Assembly: GCF_026241205.1 (NCBI RefSeq)
Contig: NZ_JAPFQM010000001.1
Location: forward strand, 248,001 to 312,000
DNA: 64,000 nt
Reading direction: 5' to 3'
Source of the DNA: Thermomicrobium sp. 4228-Ro
GTDB lineage: Bacteria > Chloroflexota > Chloroflexia > Thermomicrobiales > Thermomicrobiaceae
The notes below the pieces were generated by a model that was not told the origin of the DNA, ran no database searches, and saw only the letters and a list, made by a program, of their open reading frames with translations. The position numbers and the translations under genes are program-made. Each line of letters starts with the position of its first letter. Within the stretch, counting starts at the first letter, position 1. Below are positions 10,237 through 20,500 of the stretch, one piece after another.

Positions 10237-11136
10237 TCATGTCTCGAGAAACGGCACCGGTCGTCCGGTCAGCCGGCGATACGCCTCCCGATACTTCTCA
10301 GCTGTCTTCTCCACGACATCTGGCGGGAGTTCCGGAGCCGGAGGTCGCTTCTCCCAACCGCTCGCCAGAAGCCAATCGCGCACGAACTGTTTGTCGAATG
10401 ACGGCTGCGAGTGGCCAGGTGCGTAACGATCGGCATCCCAGAAGCGCGAGCTATCCGGCGTCAGGAGTTCGTCGATGACAGCGAGCTTCCCATCGATCCA
10501 ACCGAATTCGAGCTTCGTGTCAGCGATGATGATGCCGCGTTCTCTCGCATAGCGCTCTGCCTTGCTGTAGATCTCCAGTGTCCGATCACGCAGCTCGTGG
10601 GCCAGGTCCTCACCGACCCGGTCGACGAGCTCGACGAACGAAATGTTCTCGTCGTGCCCTTCTTCGGCCTTGATCGCCGGCGTGAAAATGGGTTCCGGTA
10701 AGCGCTCACTCTCGCGAAGGCCAGCAGGGAGACGGAGGCCACTGACGGTGCCGGTCGCCTGATACTCGGCCCAGGCCGAGCCCGCCAGATAGCCTCGCGC
10801 AACGCACTCGATCGGAATCCGCGTTGCCTTCCGGACCACCATCGAACGGCCGTCGAGTACCGAACGGTAGGCGCTGACCTCGGGAGGCAATTCGGTCGTG
10901 AGGTAGTGCGAATGAATCGTAGGCCCGAACCACTCGAACCAGAATGCAGAAAGTTGCGTCAAGACGATCCCCTTGCCCGGAATGCCGTTGGGCAAAACGA
11001 CATCGAATGCGGAAATGCGATCCGTGGCGACCAACAACAGGTGGTCGCCCAGATCGAACAGCTCGCGAACTTTGCCACGCCGATAGAGCGGAATACCGGG
11101 CAGATCGACGTGCAAAACGACGGGTACCTGTTTCAC
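10237..11136 (-). CDS. purC: SAICAR synthetase
   Basis: Condenses CAIR with aspartate using ATP to give SAICAR. The 299-residue product is of the longer, fungal/actinobacterial-like PurC length. It shows YRRGKVRELFDLG at the N-terminus (phosphate-binding), the signature ECVARGYLAGSAWAEYQ and IADTKLEFG. ATG at 11136 overlaps the purB stop by 4 bases, indicating coupling; its own TGA lies 12 bases before the purS GTG. No purD, purH, purM or purN occurs in this cluster. Confidence 0.96.
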   Translation of the reverse strand: MKQVPVVLHVDLPGIPLYRRGKVRELFDLGDHLLLVATDRISAFDVVLPNGIPGKGIVLTQLSAFWFEWFGPTIHSHYLTTELPPEVSAYRSVLDGRSMVVRKATRIPIECVARGYLAGSAWAEYQATGTVSGLRLPAGLRESERLPEPIFTPAIKAEEGHDENISFVELVDRVGEDLAHELRDRTLEIYSKAERYARERGIIIADTKLEFGWIDGKLAVIDELLTPDSSRFWDADRYAPGHSQPSFDKQFVRDWLLASGWEKRPPAPELPPDVVEKTAEKYREAYRRLTGRPVPFLET

Positions 11137-12458
11137 GATGGACCCACCTCAACCGGCTCTTCCAGAGGTAAGCCGACCCGCTGAAATGCAACATCGACAG
11201 AGCGGAGGAATGGCTCCAGATCGAAAATCCGCTCGATCTCCTCCTCGGAGAGATAGGCCCGTACTGTAGGCTCGTCGTGCAACAAATCACGCAGCGACGT
11301 CTCGCGTTCCCAAGCCTCGCGAGCCAGACGCTGGATCAGCCGGTACGCCTGCTGTCGATCCATTCCCGCCTGGACCAGCGCGAGCATCGCTCGTTGCGAG
11401 AAGATGGCACCGTGCGTGGCTTCCAGGTTCTTGCGCATCCGCTCGGGATAGACGACCCAGTTCCGAACGATATGCATCATCGAAGCCAGCATGAAGTCGA
11501 GCACGATACAGGCATCCGGCAGGATGACGCGCTCGACCGAACTGTGACTGATATCGCGCTCGTGCCACAGCACCACGTTCTCGAGTGCGGCGTGAACAGA
11601 ACTCCGGAGCAAGCGAGCGAGTCCGGTCATCCGCTCGCTCTCGTGCGGATTTCGCTTGTGCGGCATCGCCGAGGAACCCATATTCGTGGGATCGAACGGC
11701 TCCTCGAGTTCGCGCACCTCGGTACGCTGGAGGTGGCGGATTTCCGTCGCGAAGCGGTCGAGCGTCGACCCGATCCCAGCCAATGTCATGAGGAAGGTCG
11801 CATGACGGTCACGCCCCACGACCTGGGTCGAGACGGGATCGACGCGCAAGCCGAGTCGCTCGAGAACCGCTTCTTCGACCTCGGGGGGCACATGCGCGTG
11901 TGTCCCGACCGCACCGGAAATCTTTCCGACGCGGATTTCTTCACGCGCACGCAGCAACCGTTCTCGCTGGCGCTGGAGCTCCGCGTACCAGCCGGCAAGT
12001 TTGAACCCGAACGTGATCGGTTCAGCATGCACCCCGTGCGTGCGGCCGATCATCACCGTCCGTCGATGCCGCACCGCCTGCTCGCCGACAACAGCCAAGA
12101 GCGCGTCCAGATCAGCCAGGAGAAGATCGCTCGCCTCGACGAGCTGGAGCGCGAGCGCCGTGTCGATGACATCCGAACTGGTCAGACCGAGGTGGAAGTA
12201 CCGTCCAGCGTCCTCCCCGATCGACTCGACCGTCGCACGAATGAAGGCGATGACGTCGTGATCGACCTCCGCCTCGATCTCACGCATGCGTGCAAGATCA
12301 CAGCGAGCGCGGCGAATCCGCTCCAGTGCTTCCGCCGGCACAACGCCACGTTCGGCCCAGGCCTCCGCCACGGCGATTTCCACCCGGAGCCAGAGTTCGA
12401 TCTTGTGCTCCTCGCTCCAAATGCGCCCCATTTCCGGACGCGTGTAGCGGGGAATCAT
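11133..12458 (-). CDS. purB: Adenylosuccinate lyase
   Basis: Removes fumarate from SAICAR and from adenylosuccinate. The 441-residue product has the fumarase/aspartase superfamily signature GSSAMPHKRNP near residue 265. It also has the upstream catalytic motifs LGLTSSDVIDTA and RTHGVHAEP. ATG at 12458 has GAGGT 8 bases upstream. It is the first gene of purB-C-S-Q-L-F and faces the glmS control region across a 522-base divergent gap. Confidence 0.97.
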   Translation of the reverse strand: MIPRYTRPEMGRIWSEEHKIELWLRVEIAVAEAWAERGVVPAEALERIRRARCDLARMREIEAEVDHDVIAFIRATVESIGEDAGRYFHLGLTSSDVIDTALALQLVEASDLLLADLDALLAVVGEQAVRHRRTVMIGRTHGVHAEPITFGFKLAGWYAELQRQRERLLRAREEIRVGKISGAVGTHAHVPPEVEEAVLERLGLRVDPVSTQVVGRDRHATFLMTLAGIGSTLDRFATEIRHLQRTEVRELEEPFDPTNMGSSAMPHKRNPHESERMTGLARLLRSSVHAALENVVLWHERDISHSSVERVILPDACIVLDFMLASMMHIVRNWVVYPERMRKNLEATHGAIFSQRAMLALVQAGMDRQQAYRLIQRLAREAWERETSLRDLLHDEPTVRAYLSEEEIERIFDLEPFLRSVDVAFQRVGLPLEEPVEVGPS

Positions 12459-12565
12459 GCACTGTACCTCGCTTTACCCCGAAACAGAACTGCCAGCAAC
12501 ACGAGGTCGCTGAGCCTCCACCGGCCGTCTGCACGCTCGGCGACTCGCCGCCGCCCACCTGAGCA

Positions 12566-12571
12566 AGTATA
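12566..12571 (-). promoter_or_regulatory. Possible -10 box of the pur operon promoter
   Basis: TATACT on the minus strand about 108 bases upstream of purB, but no convincing -35 hexamer at 16-18 bases. The roughly 100-base leader shows only a small GGCG/CGCC hairpin and no recognisable purine or PRPP riboswitch. Confidence 0.3.
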
Positions 12572-12619
12572 CCCCCGCACCGCGAGATTTCCCGGCGACT
12601 CGCCAGTCTCACCGCCAGT

Positions 12620-12649
12620 TTGCTGTCGTTCGGGATGCTATGGTACAGT
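12620..12649 (+). promoter_or_regulatory. Probable promoter for the glmS transcript
   Basis: TTGCTG (12620-12625), 18-base spacer, TACAGT (12644-12649). An overlapping extended -10 alternative is TGC-TATGGT at 12636-12644. Either places the transcript start about 40 bases before the ribozyme cleavage site. Confidence 0.5.
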
Positions 12650-12697
12650 CGCCCCGTTCGGGAGGCGGAATGAGCGGGGTGTCGGAGTCGAATGTCG

Positions 12698-12830
12698 AGC
12701 GCCTGGACTCGCGAAAGGCGAGTTGACGAGGTGGAGGCTGATCGAACCATTCGGCGGATGGCCTCCCGGCTGGCACGGTCGTGACGGTGAGAGCAAAACT
12801 GGTAGGTGACTGCCAGGACAAAGGCTCACC
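12698..12830 (+). ncRNA. glmS self-cleaving ribozyme (glucosamine-6-phosphate riboswitch)
   Basis: Metabolite-dependent ribozyme that cleaves the glmS mRNA when glucosamine-6-phosphate binds as cofactor. The cleavage-site context AGCGCCTGGACT is present, so cleavage would fall between A12698 and G12699. P1 forms from ACTCGC/GCGAGT around a GAAA loop. The diagnostic core AGTTGACGAGG at 12720-12730, followed by GGAGGC, ATCGAA, TTCGGCGG and GCCTCCCGGCTG, matches the conserved P2/P2.1 double pseudoknot. P3 (GGTGAG with CTCACC, 12786-12830) encloses P4 (CTGGTA with TGCCAG). It lies in the 5' leader of glmS, 150 bases before its ATG, as expected. Confidence 0.94.
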
Positions 12831-12980
12831 GATGTGCCCCCGCTCAGGTGACAATTTTGTGCGTTCCGCCGCCTCGCCGGGCAGTTTCGCACGCTACCGA
12901 CTTTCGCGCGGACTTAGCCCGAGATCCGCGTCGGGTAGTCGTGCCTGGGGGGACACTGCTCGAGGGAGGTCACTGCGCCG

Positions 12981-14798
12981 ATGTGTGGCATTTTCGGTTT
13001 TGTGGCTGCGAACCCGCTCCCAGCTGAACTCGTCGTCGACGCCTTGCGGACGCTGGAATACCGCGGATACGACTCATGGGGCATTGCGTACGCCTTCCAA
13101 CGAGACCGTACGACCACGCTCGTCGTCGACAAGCGCGCTGGTCGTATTCCTGCCGCGTCCCCAGCCTACGGCTCGACGACGATCGCGCTCGGTCACACCC
13201 GCTGGGCAACGCATGGCGGCGTGACCGACGAGAACGCGCACCCGCACGTCGATTGCACCGGTACGCTGGCGATCGTCCACAACGGCATCATCGAAAACTA
13301 CCGCGTTCTCCGCGAGATGCTCGAGCGGAAAGGGCATCGTTTCCGGAGCGGGACGGACAGCGAGGTCTTCGCTCACCTCTTGGAAGAGATCTTGACCACC
13401 TCCCGGTCGATCGAACCGAACGGCTTCGAACTCGAGTCGGGGCATCTCCTGGTCCAGGCCGTCCGCCAGGCCTTCGCACACGTCCGCGGTCTCAATGCCT
13501 TCATCGTGCTCCACCTCCCGTCCCAGCAACTCGTCGCCGTCAAATCGACGTCGCCGCTGGTCATCGGTATCGGACCACGCGGCGTGTTCGTCTCTTCCGA
13601 CGCTGTGGCACTGGTCGGCCATGCCCAACGCGTCCACTACGTCAGTGACGAAGAAATCGTCCTGCTTCGCCAGGATGGCCCGCTCTTCTTCGACCGCTGT
13701 ACGGGAACGCCGAGCCTACCACGCTGGGAACCCTTGACGCTGCGCCCGGCCGATACCTCGCTCGGCGGATACCCGCACTACCTGATCAAAGAAATTCACG
13801 AGCAACCGCGTGTCATCGAGCGGATTATTCGGAATCGGCTCGATGGTGCTCGTCAGCTCGCCGACCTGATCCGACAGTCATACGGCACGTTCCTTGTCGG
13901 CTGTGGTACTGCTGGCTACGCCGCACTCTGCGGGAGTTACCTCTTCTCCCGGATCGCACGCCGGCACGTGAACGCGGTCATCGCGTCCGAATTCAAGTAC
14001 CAGGAACACTTTCTCACCGACCGGTCGCTGGTCATCGCGTTGACCCAGAGCGGTGAGACGGTCGACGTCATCGAAGCGGTGCAGGCAGCCAAGCGGCGCG
14101 GTGCGAGAGTCGCCGCCCTCGTCAACGTCACCGGCTCCACGGTCGATCGCCTCGCCGACTTCACGGTACCGTTGTCGGCTGGGCCGGAGCAGAGCGTTCT
14201 TTCGACCAAAGCGTACACGGCAAAGCTCGCCGTCCTCTTGCTGGCCGCGCACATCCTGAACGGTAGCGAGCATGTCGGCGTCGATGTCCTGTGGCGGGCG
14301 GTCGATGGCATGGAGCAAGCACTGGCACCGCAAACGCTCGATCGCATCCGAGCCGTCGCGGATCGACTCGTCGATGCCGAACACTGCTACGTGATCGGTC
14401 GCGGTTTGTCGTACCCGACGGCTCTCGAGGCTGCCTTGAAGATCAAAGAGGTGACCTACATCCATGCTGAAGGATTCGCTGGAGGAGAACTCAAGCACGG
14501 AGTGATCGCACTTATCGAAGAGGGGAGTCCGTGTATCGTGGTCTCACCGCTCGACGAAACCCGTGCTGACATCCTTTCCGGAGCGATGGAGGTTCGCAGT
14601 CGCGGCGCGTGGGTCGTTGGGATCTCACCAGAACCGGACGACGCTTTCCATGTCCACATCCCGATCGCCGATGTCGGCGACGCGTCACCGCTCGTGGCGA
14701 TCGTGCCTGCCCAGCTTCTCGCCTACGAACTGGCGATCAGACGCGGGCTCGATCCCGACAAGCCACGAAATCTCGCGAAGAGTGTCACGGTGAAGTGA
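12981..14798 (+). CDS. glmS: Glutamine-fructose-6-phosphate aminotransferase (isomerizing)
   Basis: Makes glucosamine-6-phosphate for peptidoglycan precursors. The 605-residue product starts MCGIFGFVA, so Cys2 becomes the N-terminal glutaminase nucleophile. The N-terminal class II amidotransferase domain is followed by two SIS domains (CGTAGYAAL near residue 310; SQSGETVDVIEA near 355; RGLSYPTALEAALKIKEV near 475). It ends LAKSVTVK, the usual C-terminal isomerase tail. GGGAGG precedes ATG 12981. Expression is probably controlled by the upstream ribozyme. First gene of glmS-tatD-rdgB-Mur-like. Confidence 0.98.
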   Translation: MCGIFGFVAANPLPAELVVDALRTLEYRGYDSWGIAYAFQRDRTTTLVVDKRAGRIPAASPAYGSTTIALGHTRWATHGGVTDENAHPHVDCTGTLAIVHNGIIENYRVLREMLERKGHRFRSGTDSEVFAHLLEEILTTSRSIEPNGFELESGHLLVQAVRQAFAHVRGLNAFIVLHLPSQQLVAVKSTSPLVIGIGPRGVFVSSDAVALVGHAQRVHYVSDEEIVLLRQDGPLFFDRCTGTPSLPRWEPLTLRPADTSLGGYPHYLIKEIHEQPRVIERIIRNRLDGARQLADLIRQSYGTFLVGCGTAGYAALCGSYLFSRIARRHVNAVIASEFKYQEHFLTDRSLVIALTQSGETVDVIEAVQAAKRRGARVAALVNVTGSTVDRLADFTVPLSAGPEQSVLSTKAYTAKLAVLLLAAHILNGSEHVGVDVLWRAVDGMEQALAPQTLDRIRAVADRLVDAEHCYVIGRGLSYPTALEAALKIKEVTYIHAEGFAGGELKHGVIALIEEGSPCIVVSPLDETRADILSGAMEVRSRGAWVVGISPEPDDAFHVHIPIADVGDASPLVAIVPAQLLAYELAIRRGLDPDKPRNLAKSVTVK

Positions 14799-14801
14799 AC
14801 C

Positions 14802-15641
14802 GTGTCCGTCACGCTCGTCGATACGCACTGCCATCTGGATCTGCCGGCGTTCGACGCCGACCGTGAGGCGGTACTGGAACGGGCGCGCCAGGCTGGTGTG
14901 GTCGCCTTCGTCCTGATCGGCTACTCGCCGGCCAGCTGGGATCGTGCACTGGCTCTCGCCGAACGAACACCCGGCTTGGTCGTCGCGCTCGGGGTTCACC
15001 CGAACGAAGCCGATGCGTTCGACTCAGCTGTCGAACACCGCCTGCGACAGCTTCTCCGTCATCCGTTGGTTCGAGCCGTCGGGGAGATCGGACTGGATTA
15101 TCACTGGAAGACCGTCGATCCAGCGATTCAGCAGCGTGTCTTCCGTCGGCAACTGGAACTGGCGCAGGAATACGACCTGCCAATCGTACTCCATCAGCGT
15201 GAGGCACATGATGACCTGCTTACGATCCTGAACGCGTACCAGCGCTCGTTCCGTGGCGTGATGCACTGCTTCACCGGGGACCGCGAGCTGGCGTGCCGGT
15301 TCCTCGAGCTGGGTCTCCATCTCGGTATCGGAGGCGTGGTGACCTACCGCAACGCCGAACCGCTCCGTCACGCTGTGCAGGATATGCCGCTCGAGCTGAT
15401 GCTCCTGGAGACCGATGCACCCTATCTCGCCCCCTCCCCACACCGTGGCAAGCGGAACGAGCCAGCTTTCCTTCCGTTCGTGCTCGCGACGATCGCCCAT
15501 TTGCGGTCGGTCTCCGAAGCGGAGATCGCCGTTCAGACGACTCGAAACGCGCTGCAGCTCTTTCGACTGAGCGCTATCGGTGCTGGTGGTTCAATCGGAT
15601 CAGGGAGCATCGAGACCTCTGTCGGAGAGCCGGACGAGTGA
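14802..15641 (+). CDS. tatD: TatD-family metal-dependent hydrolase/deoxyribonuclease
   Basis: Predicted Mg2+-dependent 3'-5' nuclease or hydrolase of the amidohydrolase fold. Metal-binding motifs run in order: DTHCHLD (residues 7-13), GEIGLDYHW, LHQRE, HCFTG and ETDAPYL. The 279-residue length is slightly above the family norm because of a Ser/Gly-rich C-terminal tail. GTG at 14802 is 3 bases after the glmS stop, so translation is probably coupled. The last 4 bases overlap the next gene. The exact cellular role of TatD proteins is not settled. Confidence 0.93.
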   Translation: MSVTLVDTHCHLDLPAFDADREAVLERARQAGVVAFVLIGYSPASWDRALALAERTPGLVVALGVHPNEADAFDSAVEHRLRQLLRHPLVRAVGEIGLDYHWKTVDPAIQQRVFRRQLELAQEYDLPIVLHQREAHDDLLTILNAYQRSFRGVMHCFTGDRELACRFLELGLHLGIGGVVTYRNAEPLRHAVQDMPLELMLLETDAPYLAPSPHRGKRNEPAFLPFVLATIAHLRSVSEAEIAVQTTRNALQLFRLSAIGAGGSIGSGSIETSVGEPDE

Positions 15642-16300
15642 CGAAGCCCAGAATCGTGCTCGCTACCGCGAATCCCGGGAAATTGCGCGAATTCCGATCG
15701 CTGCTTCCTTCGTGCATCGATGTCGTGTCGGCGGCCGAGTTAGGCATCGACTTGCCACCGGAGACCGGTCACACCTTCGCCGAGAACGCCTTGCTGAAGG
15801 CAAGAGCGGTCGCCCGCGCCAGTGGGCTCATCGCGATCGCGGATGACTCCGGCCTGGAGGTCGATGCACTCGGCGGTCGTCCAGGCGTACACTCCGCACG
15901 GTTCGCCGGGGAAGGTGCGACCGACGCCCAGAATGTCGCTTTCCTCCTCGAACAGTTGCGCGGTCTCCCACCCACGCGGCGGACGGCACGCTTCCGGGCG
16001 GTGATCGCTCTCGTCGCTCCGGACGGCCACGAAGCGCTTGCCGAAGGGACGGTCGAAGGTACCATCGTCGAAGCTCCACGGGGACAACGCGGGTTCGGGT
16101 ACGACCCGATCTTCCGTCCACTCTCGGAAGAGCACACGTTCGCCGAAATGACATTGGAGGAGAAAAACCGGATCAGTCATCGCGCCCGCGCTCTGGAGCG
16201 CGCCACCGCTATCCTTCGCGAATGGCTCGGGTGTGTCGATGTGCAAGAACCACGGATCGGAGACGATGACCGCCGATCGAAACGACCTGACCACGGTTGA
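15638..16300 (+). CDS. rdgB: RdgB/HAM1-family XTP/dITP pyrophosphatase
   Basis: Hydrolyses non-canonical purine nucleoside triphosphates (XTP, dITP) to monophosphates, protecting DNA. The 220-residue product begins at GTG 15638, overlapping the tatD stop (GTGA). Family motifs are ATANPGKLREF at the N-terminus, DDSGLEVDALGGRPGV in the middle and FGYDPIF toward the C-terminus. An open frame upstream of 15638 is only an alternate reading of tatD. The last 35 bases overlap the next gene. House-cleaning of purine nucleotides fits the nearby purine cluster. Confidence 0.95.
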   Translation: MTKPRIVLATANPGKLREFRSLLPSCIDVVSAAELGIDLPPETGHTFAENALLKARAVARASGLIAIADDSGLEVDALGGRPGVHSARFAGEGATDAQNVAFLLEQLRGLPPTRRTARFRAVIALVAPDGHEALAEGTVEGTIVEAPRGQRGFGYDPIFRPLSEEHTFAEMTLEEKNRISHRARALERATAILREWLGCVDVQEPRIGDDDRRSKRPDHG

Positions 16301-17582
16301 ACGGACGTTCGCCCTGGACGTGACGCGTGCTGTCGACCCGTTGCCGCTCGTCGCTGTCACCGGTACGCGCGGGAAGTCGACCACCGCGTGGCTGCTCTAC
16401 CGGATGCTCCGCGCCCGCTCGCTGGCGAGCGCCCTCTGGAGCAGCAGCGGCGTATACGTGAACGACCAGCGCTTACCAGGAGAACTCCAGCCATGGAGCA
16501 TCGTCGTTCGCGCGCTTGCCGCAGGAGAACTCGATCTCGCCGTGCAGGAGTTGGAGGCCCCCGTCGTCGCATCTGTCGGGCTCCCTGAAGGCCGTTATGC
16601 CCTGGGGGCGATTACCACTCTCTGTGGCAACGACGAAGCCTGCCTTCTCACCCCCGAGAGCCGGCATGCCAGACGAGCTCATGAGATCGTCGCGCGGGCC
16701 GTTCACCGCGACGGCGTCCTCGTTCTCAACGCTGACGATCCGGCTGTCCTCGGTCTGGCCGACCGCTCCCGGAGCCACGTCGTCTTCGTCGCACTGCATC
16801 CAGACAACCCCGCCTTGCGGCGCTTCCGAGATCGAGGCCTCCCGGCACTCTGGTGTCAGGACGGACTCATCATCGCCAATCAAGCACTAGTTCGACTCGC
16901 CACAAGCATGCGTAGGCTTACCGTCGCGCTGCGAACACCCAACGAGCCGTCTCTGGGACTGGACGAAGCCGCTCGACGGCCAGCGGAATCGGAGGACGTC
17001 GTCATCACCGACGTCCGTGATGCTCCCTGTACGCTCGGTGGAGCACTGACGTTTCAAATCCAAAACATCATGTGTGCCAGCGCCCTGGCTTTGGCGCTGG
17101 GATTACCGATCACCACCATCGACGCAGTCGCGCGTACCTTCCTTCCGGATGCGCAGACGCTACCCGGTTCCTGCAATATCCTCTCGGTGCGGGGCCACGA
17201 CGTGCTCATCGATGGAGCTCGTTACCCGTGGGCACTCCGCTCGCTTATCCGGGGGATCCGCCACCGTAGTCCGCGCCGTACGCTCGTGCTGACCCATGCT
17301 TTTCCGTGGCTACAGGATGGCGAAGTCCAGGAAGTCGGCCGACTGCTTGGTCGTCTCAATGGGTTGATCGTCCTCACCGAGCCGATCGACGACGAGCGCT
17401 ATCGTCTCTTCCAGGACGGTGTCGTCCACAACCCTTACCCACCGATCCTCGTCACGCAACCCGACTTCGAACAGGCTCTTCACTACGTCTTCTCGCTCGC
17501 CCAAGCAGGTGATCTGTGCCTCGTTCTGACTGCCGAGCCGTTACGCACGATCGCGCTCCTGGAACGCCTCGCCTCGGACTGA
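16266..17582 (+). CDS. Mur-ligase-like ATP-dependent ligase of unknown substrate
   Basis: The 438-residue product has a Mur-ligase P-loop VTGTRGKSTT (G33-T39) and a downstream VLNADDPAVLG that resembles the central-domain nucleotide pocket. A C-terminal Rossmann-like part includes DVLIDGARYP. The GTRGKS form of the P-loop recalls PgsB/CapB polyglutamate synthases and cyanophycin-synthetase C-halves rather than MurC-F, which usually read GTNGKT. ATG 16266 follows GGAG and overlaps rdgB by 35 bases; a GTG at 16233 is possible. It ends the glmS operon and converges with dnaE. Substrate and pathway are unknown; a cell-envelope or amino-acid-polymer role is only a guess. Confidence 0.65.
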   Translation: MTADRNDLTTVERTFALDVTRAVDPLPLVAVTGTRGKSTTAWLLYRMLRARSLASALWSSSGVYVNDQRLPGELQPWSIVVRALAAGELDLAVQELEAPVVASVGLPEGRYALGAITTLCGNDEACLLTPESRHARRAHEIVARAVHRDGVLVLNADDPAVLGLADRSRSHVVFVALHPDNPALRRFRDRGLPALWCQDGLIIANQALVRLATSMRRLTVALRTPNEPSLGLDEAARRPAESEDVVITDVRDAPCTLGGALTFQIQNIMCASALALALGLPITTIDAVARTFLPDAQTLPGSCNILSVRGHDVLIDGARYPWALRSLIRGIRHRSPRRTLVLTHAFPWLQDGEVQEVGRLLGRLNGLIVLTEPIDDERYRLFQDGVVHNPYPPILVTQPDFEQALHYVFSLAQAGDLCLVLTAEPLRTIALLERLASD

Positions 17583-17590
17583 CCGTGTCT

Positions 17591-20500
17591 TCAGGCGGCA
17601 TCGAGAAATGCCTCCGGCCCGTGCACCTCGACCCACACAGCCCCTCTGCCCCCGAGGAGGGAATTCACCACCCGTTCGAAGTCCTCGCACCAATCGACGT
17701 GCAGTCGGGCACGCAACGTGACCTCGCGGTCGCCGATCGGGAGGTGCAGGTAGAGTTCGTCGTCACCCGGGAACTGTGCGAACAGCTCACGCAAAGCATG
17801 CATCTGCTCGATATCGTCATCGACACTTTGCGAAACCGGCAAACGCACATGAACGATCCGGGACGACCGAGTCAACTCACTGAGCAACGCACGCGGATCC
17901 CAGATCGCTTGCGCGACCAGCTGAAGTTCCTCGTTCCGTTCTTCGACGCGCGCCTGGACAACCAACGTTGCCTCGTCGGCGATGAGTTCCCGCACGCTCT
18001 CGTACAGGTCCGGGAAAACCACGATCTCGCTGCTTCCCGAACGATCCTCGACTTGGAGGACAGCCATCACGCGTCCTGTCCGCGTGGTGAGTTTCCGGAA
18101 GCTGCTCACCAACACGAGCAGCTCCACTGTTTGGCCAAACGACTCCTCGTCGAGCTCCGCGATTTGGACGAAGCCGCGGCGCCGAACGAGCGGCATGTAT
18201 TCGTCCAGCGGGTGAGCGCTCACGTACACACCGAGAAGCTCTCGCTCCCATGCCAAGAGCGTCCGCTGCGGGATATCTGGCGGCTCGATATCCGGTCGGG
18301 CGAACTGCAAGGGAGCCACTGGCTCCGAACCGACGCTCGAGAAGAGGTCCATCTGTCCACGCCTCAGCGCCTTCTGGCGCGCCTGCGCAGCTTGTATCGC
18401 GTAGTCGAGCTGAGCGAGCAAAATCTTCCGATCCCCGAGGCAATCCAACGCGCCGCACTTGATCAAGCTCTCGACTGCACGCCGATTCACCAGGCTCCAG
18501 TCGACTGCCTCGCAGAAGTGCTCGAAACTCTGGAATCGGCCGTCCGGCTGCTGCGCACGCGCGACGAGAATCGCCTCGATCGCCGCCTCACCGACATGCT
18601 TGACCATCGCCAGACCGAACCGGATCGCCCGACTGCCGTCCTCGAGCGTCTCGACCGTGAACGTCGCTTCGCTCCGATTGATATCGGGAGGGAGAACCAC
18701 GATACCCAGTTTCTGACATTCAGCCAGCGCCGCAGCGATCCGCTTGACCGTTCCCGATGGATGACTGGGTGCATTGCGCAAAATAGCGGTCATGTACTCG
18801 ACCGGATAGTTCGCTTTCAAATACGCGGTCTGGTACGAAATGACCGCATAACAGGTCGCGTGGGCTTTGTTGAAGGCATACCCGGCGAAGGGCTCGATCA
18901 AATTGAAAATACGTTCGGCATCGTCTTCGCTGTACCCTTTCGCCTTCGCGCCGGCGATGAACCGTTCACGCTCGGCCCGCATTTTCTCCGGAATCTTCTT
19001 CCCCATCGCTTTGCGCATGATATCCGCTTCACCGAGCGTGTACCCGGCAAACTTCCGAGCGATCAACAACACCTGGTCTTGATAGACGATGACCCCATAG
19101 GTTTCGTCGAGGATTTCCGCCAAGTCCGGATGCGGGTACCGGATCGGTTCGAGTCCATGCTTGGCCCGACAGTACGTTGGGATATGTTGCATCGGGCCGG
19201 GCCGATACAGCGCGATCATCGCCGCGAGCTCGGCGACCGATGCTGGACGCAACTCCCGAATGTACCGGCGCATGCCAGCACTCTCGAGCTGGAAGACGCC
19301 GAACGTCTGCCCTTCGCTTAGCAATGCGAACGTCTTCGGATCGTCCATCGGAATCTGCTTGAGGTCGAGTTCGATGCCGCGTGTCTCGCGGATCAGCTCG
19401 ACAGCATTCGCCAAAATCGTCAAATTGGCCAACCCGAGGAAGTCCATCTTGAGGAGACCGATCTCCGCGACGGTCTCCATCGGGAACTGCGTCGTCGGCA
19501 ACGCCCCTTCTTCCGCTCGCGCTGGCCGCTGCAGTGGCACATGCTCGACCAGGGGCGAGGCCGAAATGACCACCCCCGCCGCGTGCGTGCCCGCGTGGCG
19601 CGCGATGCCCTCGAGCTTGCGCGCGTTGTCGATCAGTTCGCGCGAACGCGGATCGTTTTCGTACAGCTGACGCAACTCCGGGCTCTCCTCGAGCGCCCGA
19701 TCGAGCGTCATATTGACGCCGCTCGGGATCAGGCGAGCGATCCGGTCGACCTCGGCATGCGGCCACCCCATGGCTCGACCGACATCGCGAATCGCCGCCT
19801 TCGCTCCCATCGTCCCAAAAGTGATGATCTGCGCGACGTGTTCGGCACCGTACTTGCGCGCAACGTATTCGATAACCTCGTGACGCCGGTCGTCCGCGAA
19901 GTCCATGTCGATGTCCGGCATCTCTCGACGTTCGGGGTTCAGGAAACGCTCGAAGACCAGCCGGTTGGCCAGTGGATCGACATCCGTGATACCGAGCGCG
20001 TACAGGACGATGCTCGCCGCAGCGCTGCCCCGCACGCCGTACAGAATCCCACGCTGCTTCGCGAACTCGGCGAAGTCGCGGACGATCAGCATGTAACTCG
20101 AAAAGCCGGTTTCCCGTATGACCTCGAGCTCGTATTCGAGCCGTCGGCGAATTTCCTCTGTGATCACCGGATAGCGTCGCTGGATACCCTCCCAGCACAA
20201 CTCCGCGAGATAGGCATCGGCCGTCATTCCCGGCGGAATGCCCGGGTCAGGTAAGTGCAACCGACCGAACTCGAGCTCCACGTGGCACCGCTCAGCGATG
20301 CGAACTGTGTTCAGGAGTGCCTCGGGCACCTCATCGCCGAACAGTTGCCACATCTCCTCCGCGCTCTTGAAGTAGAGCTGATCCGATTGGACACGCATCC
20401 GCTTCGGATCGTTCAGCGTCGAGTTCGTCTGAATACAGATCAACAAGTCCTGGATGCCGGCATCCTCCCGATCGAGGTAATGGACATCGTTCGTGACGAC

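Noticed and set aside
12459-12565. Possible purine riboswitch before purB
   Set aside because: The leader lacks the conserved purine aptamer core and shows only a small GC hairpin.
17516-19321. Long plus-strand frame of 601 codons antisense to dnaE
   Set aside because: Shadow of a GC-rich gene; rich in Arg/His/Asp with no domain, while the opposite strand is unmistakable DnaE.
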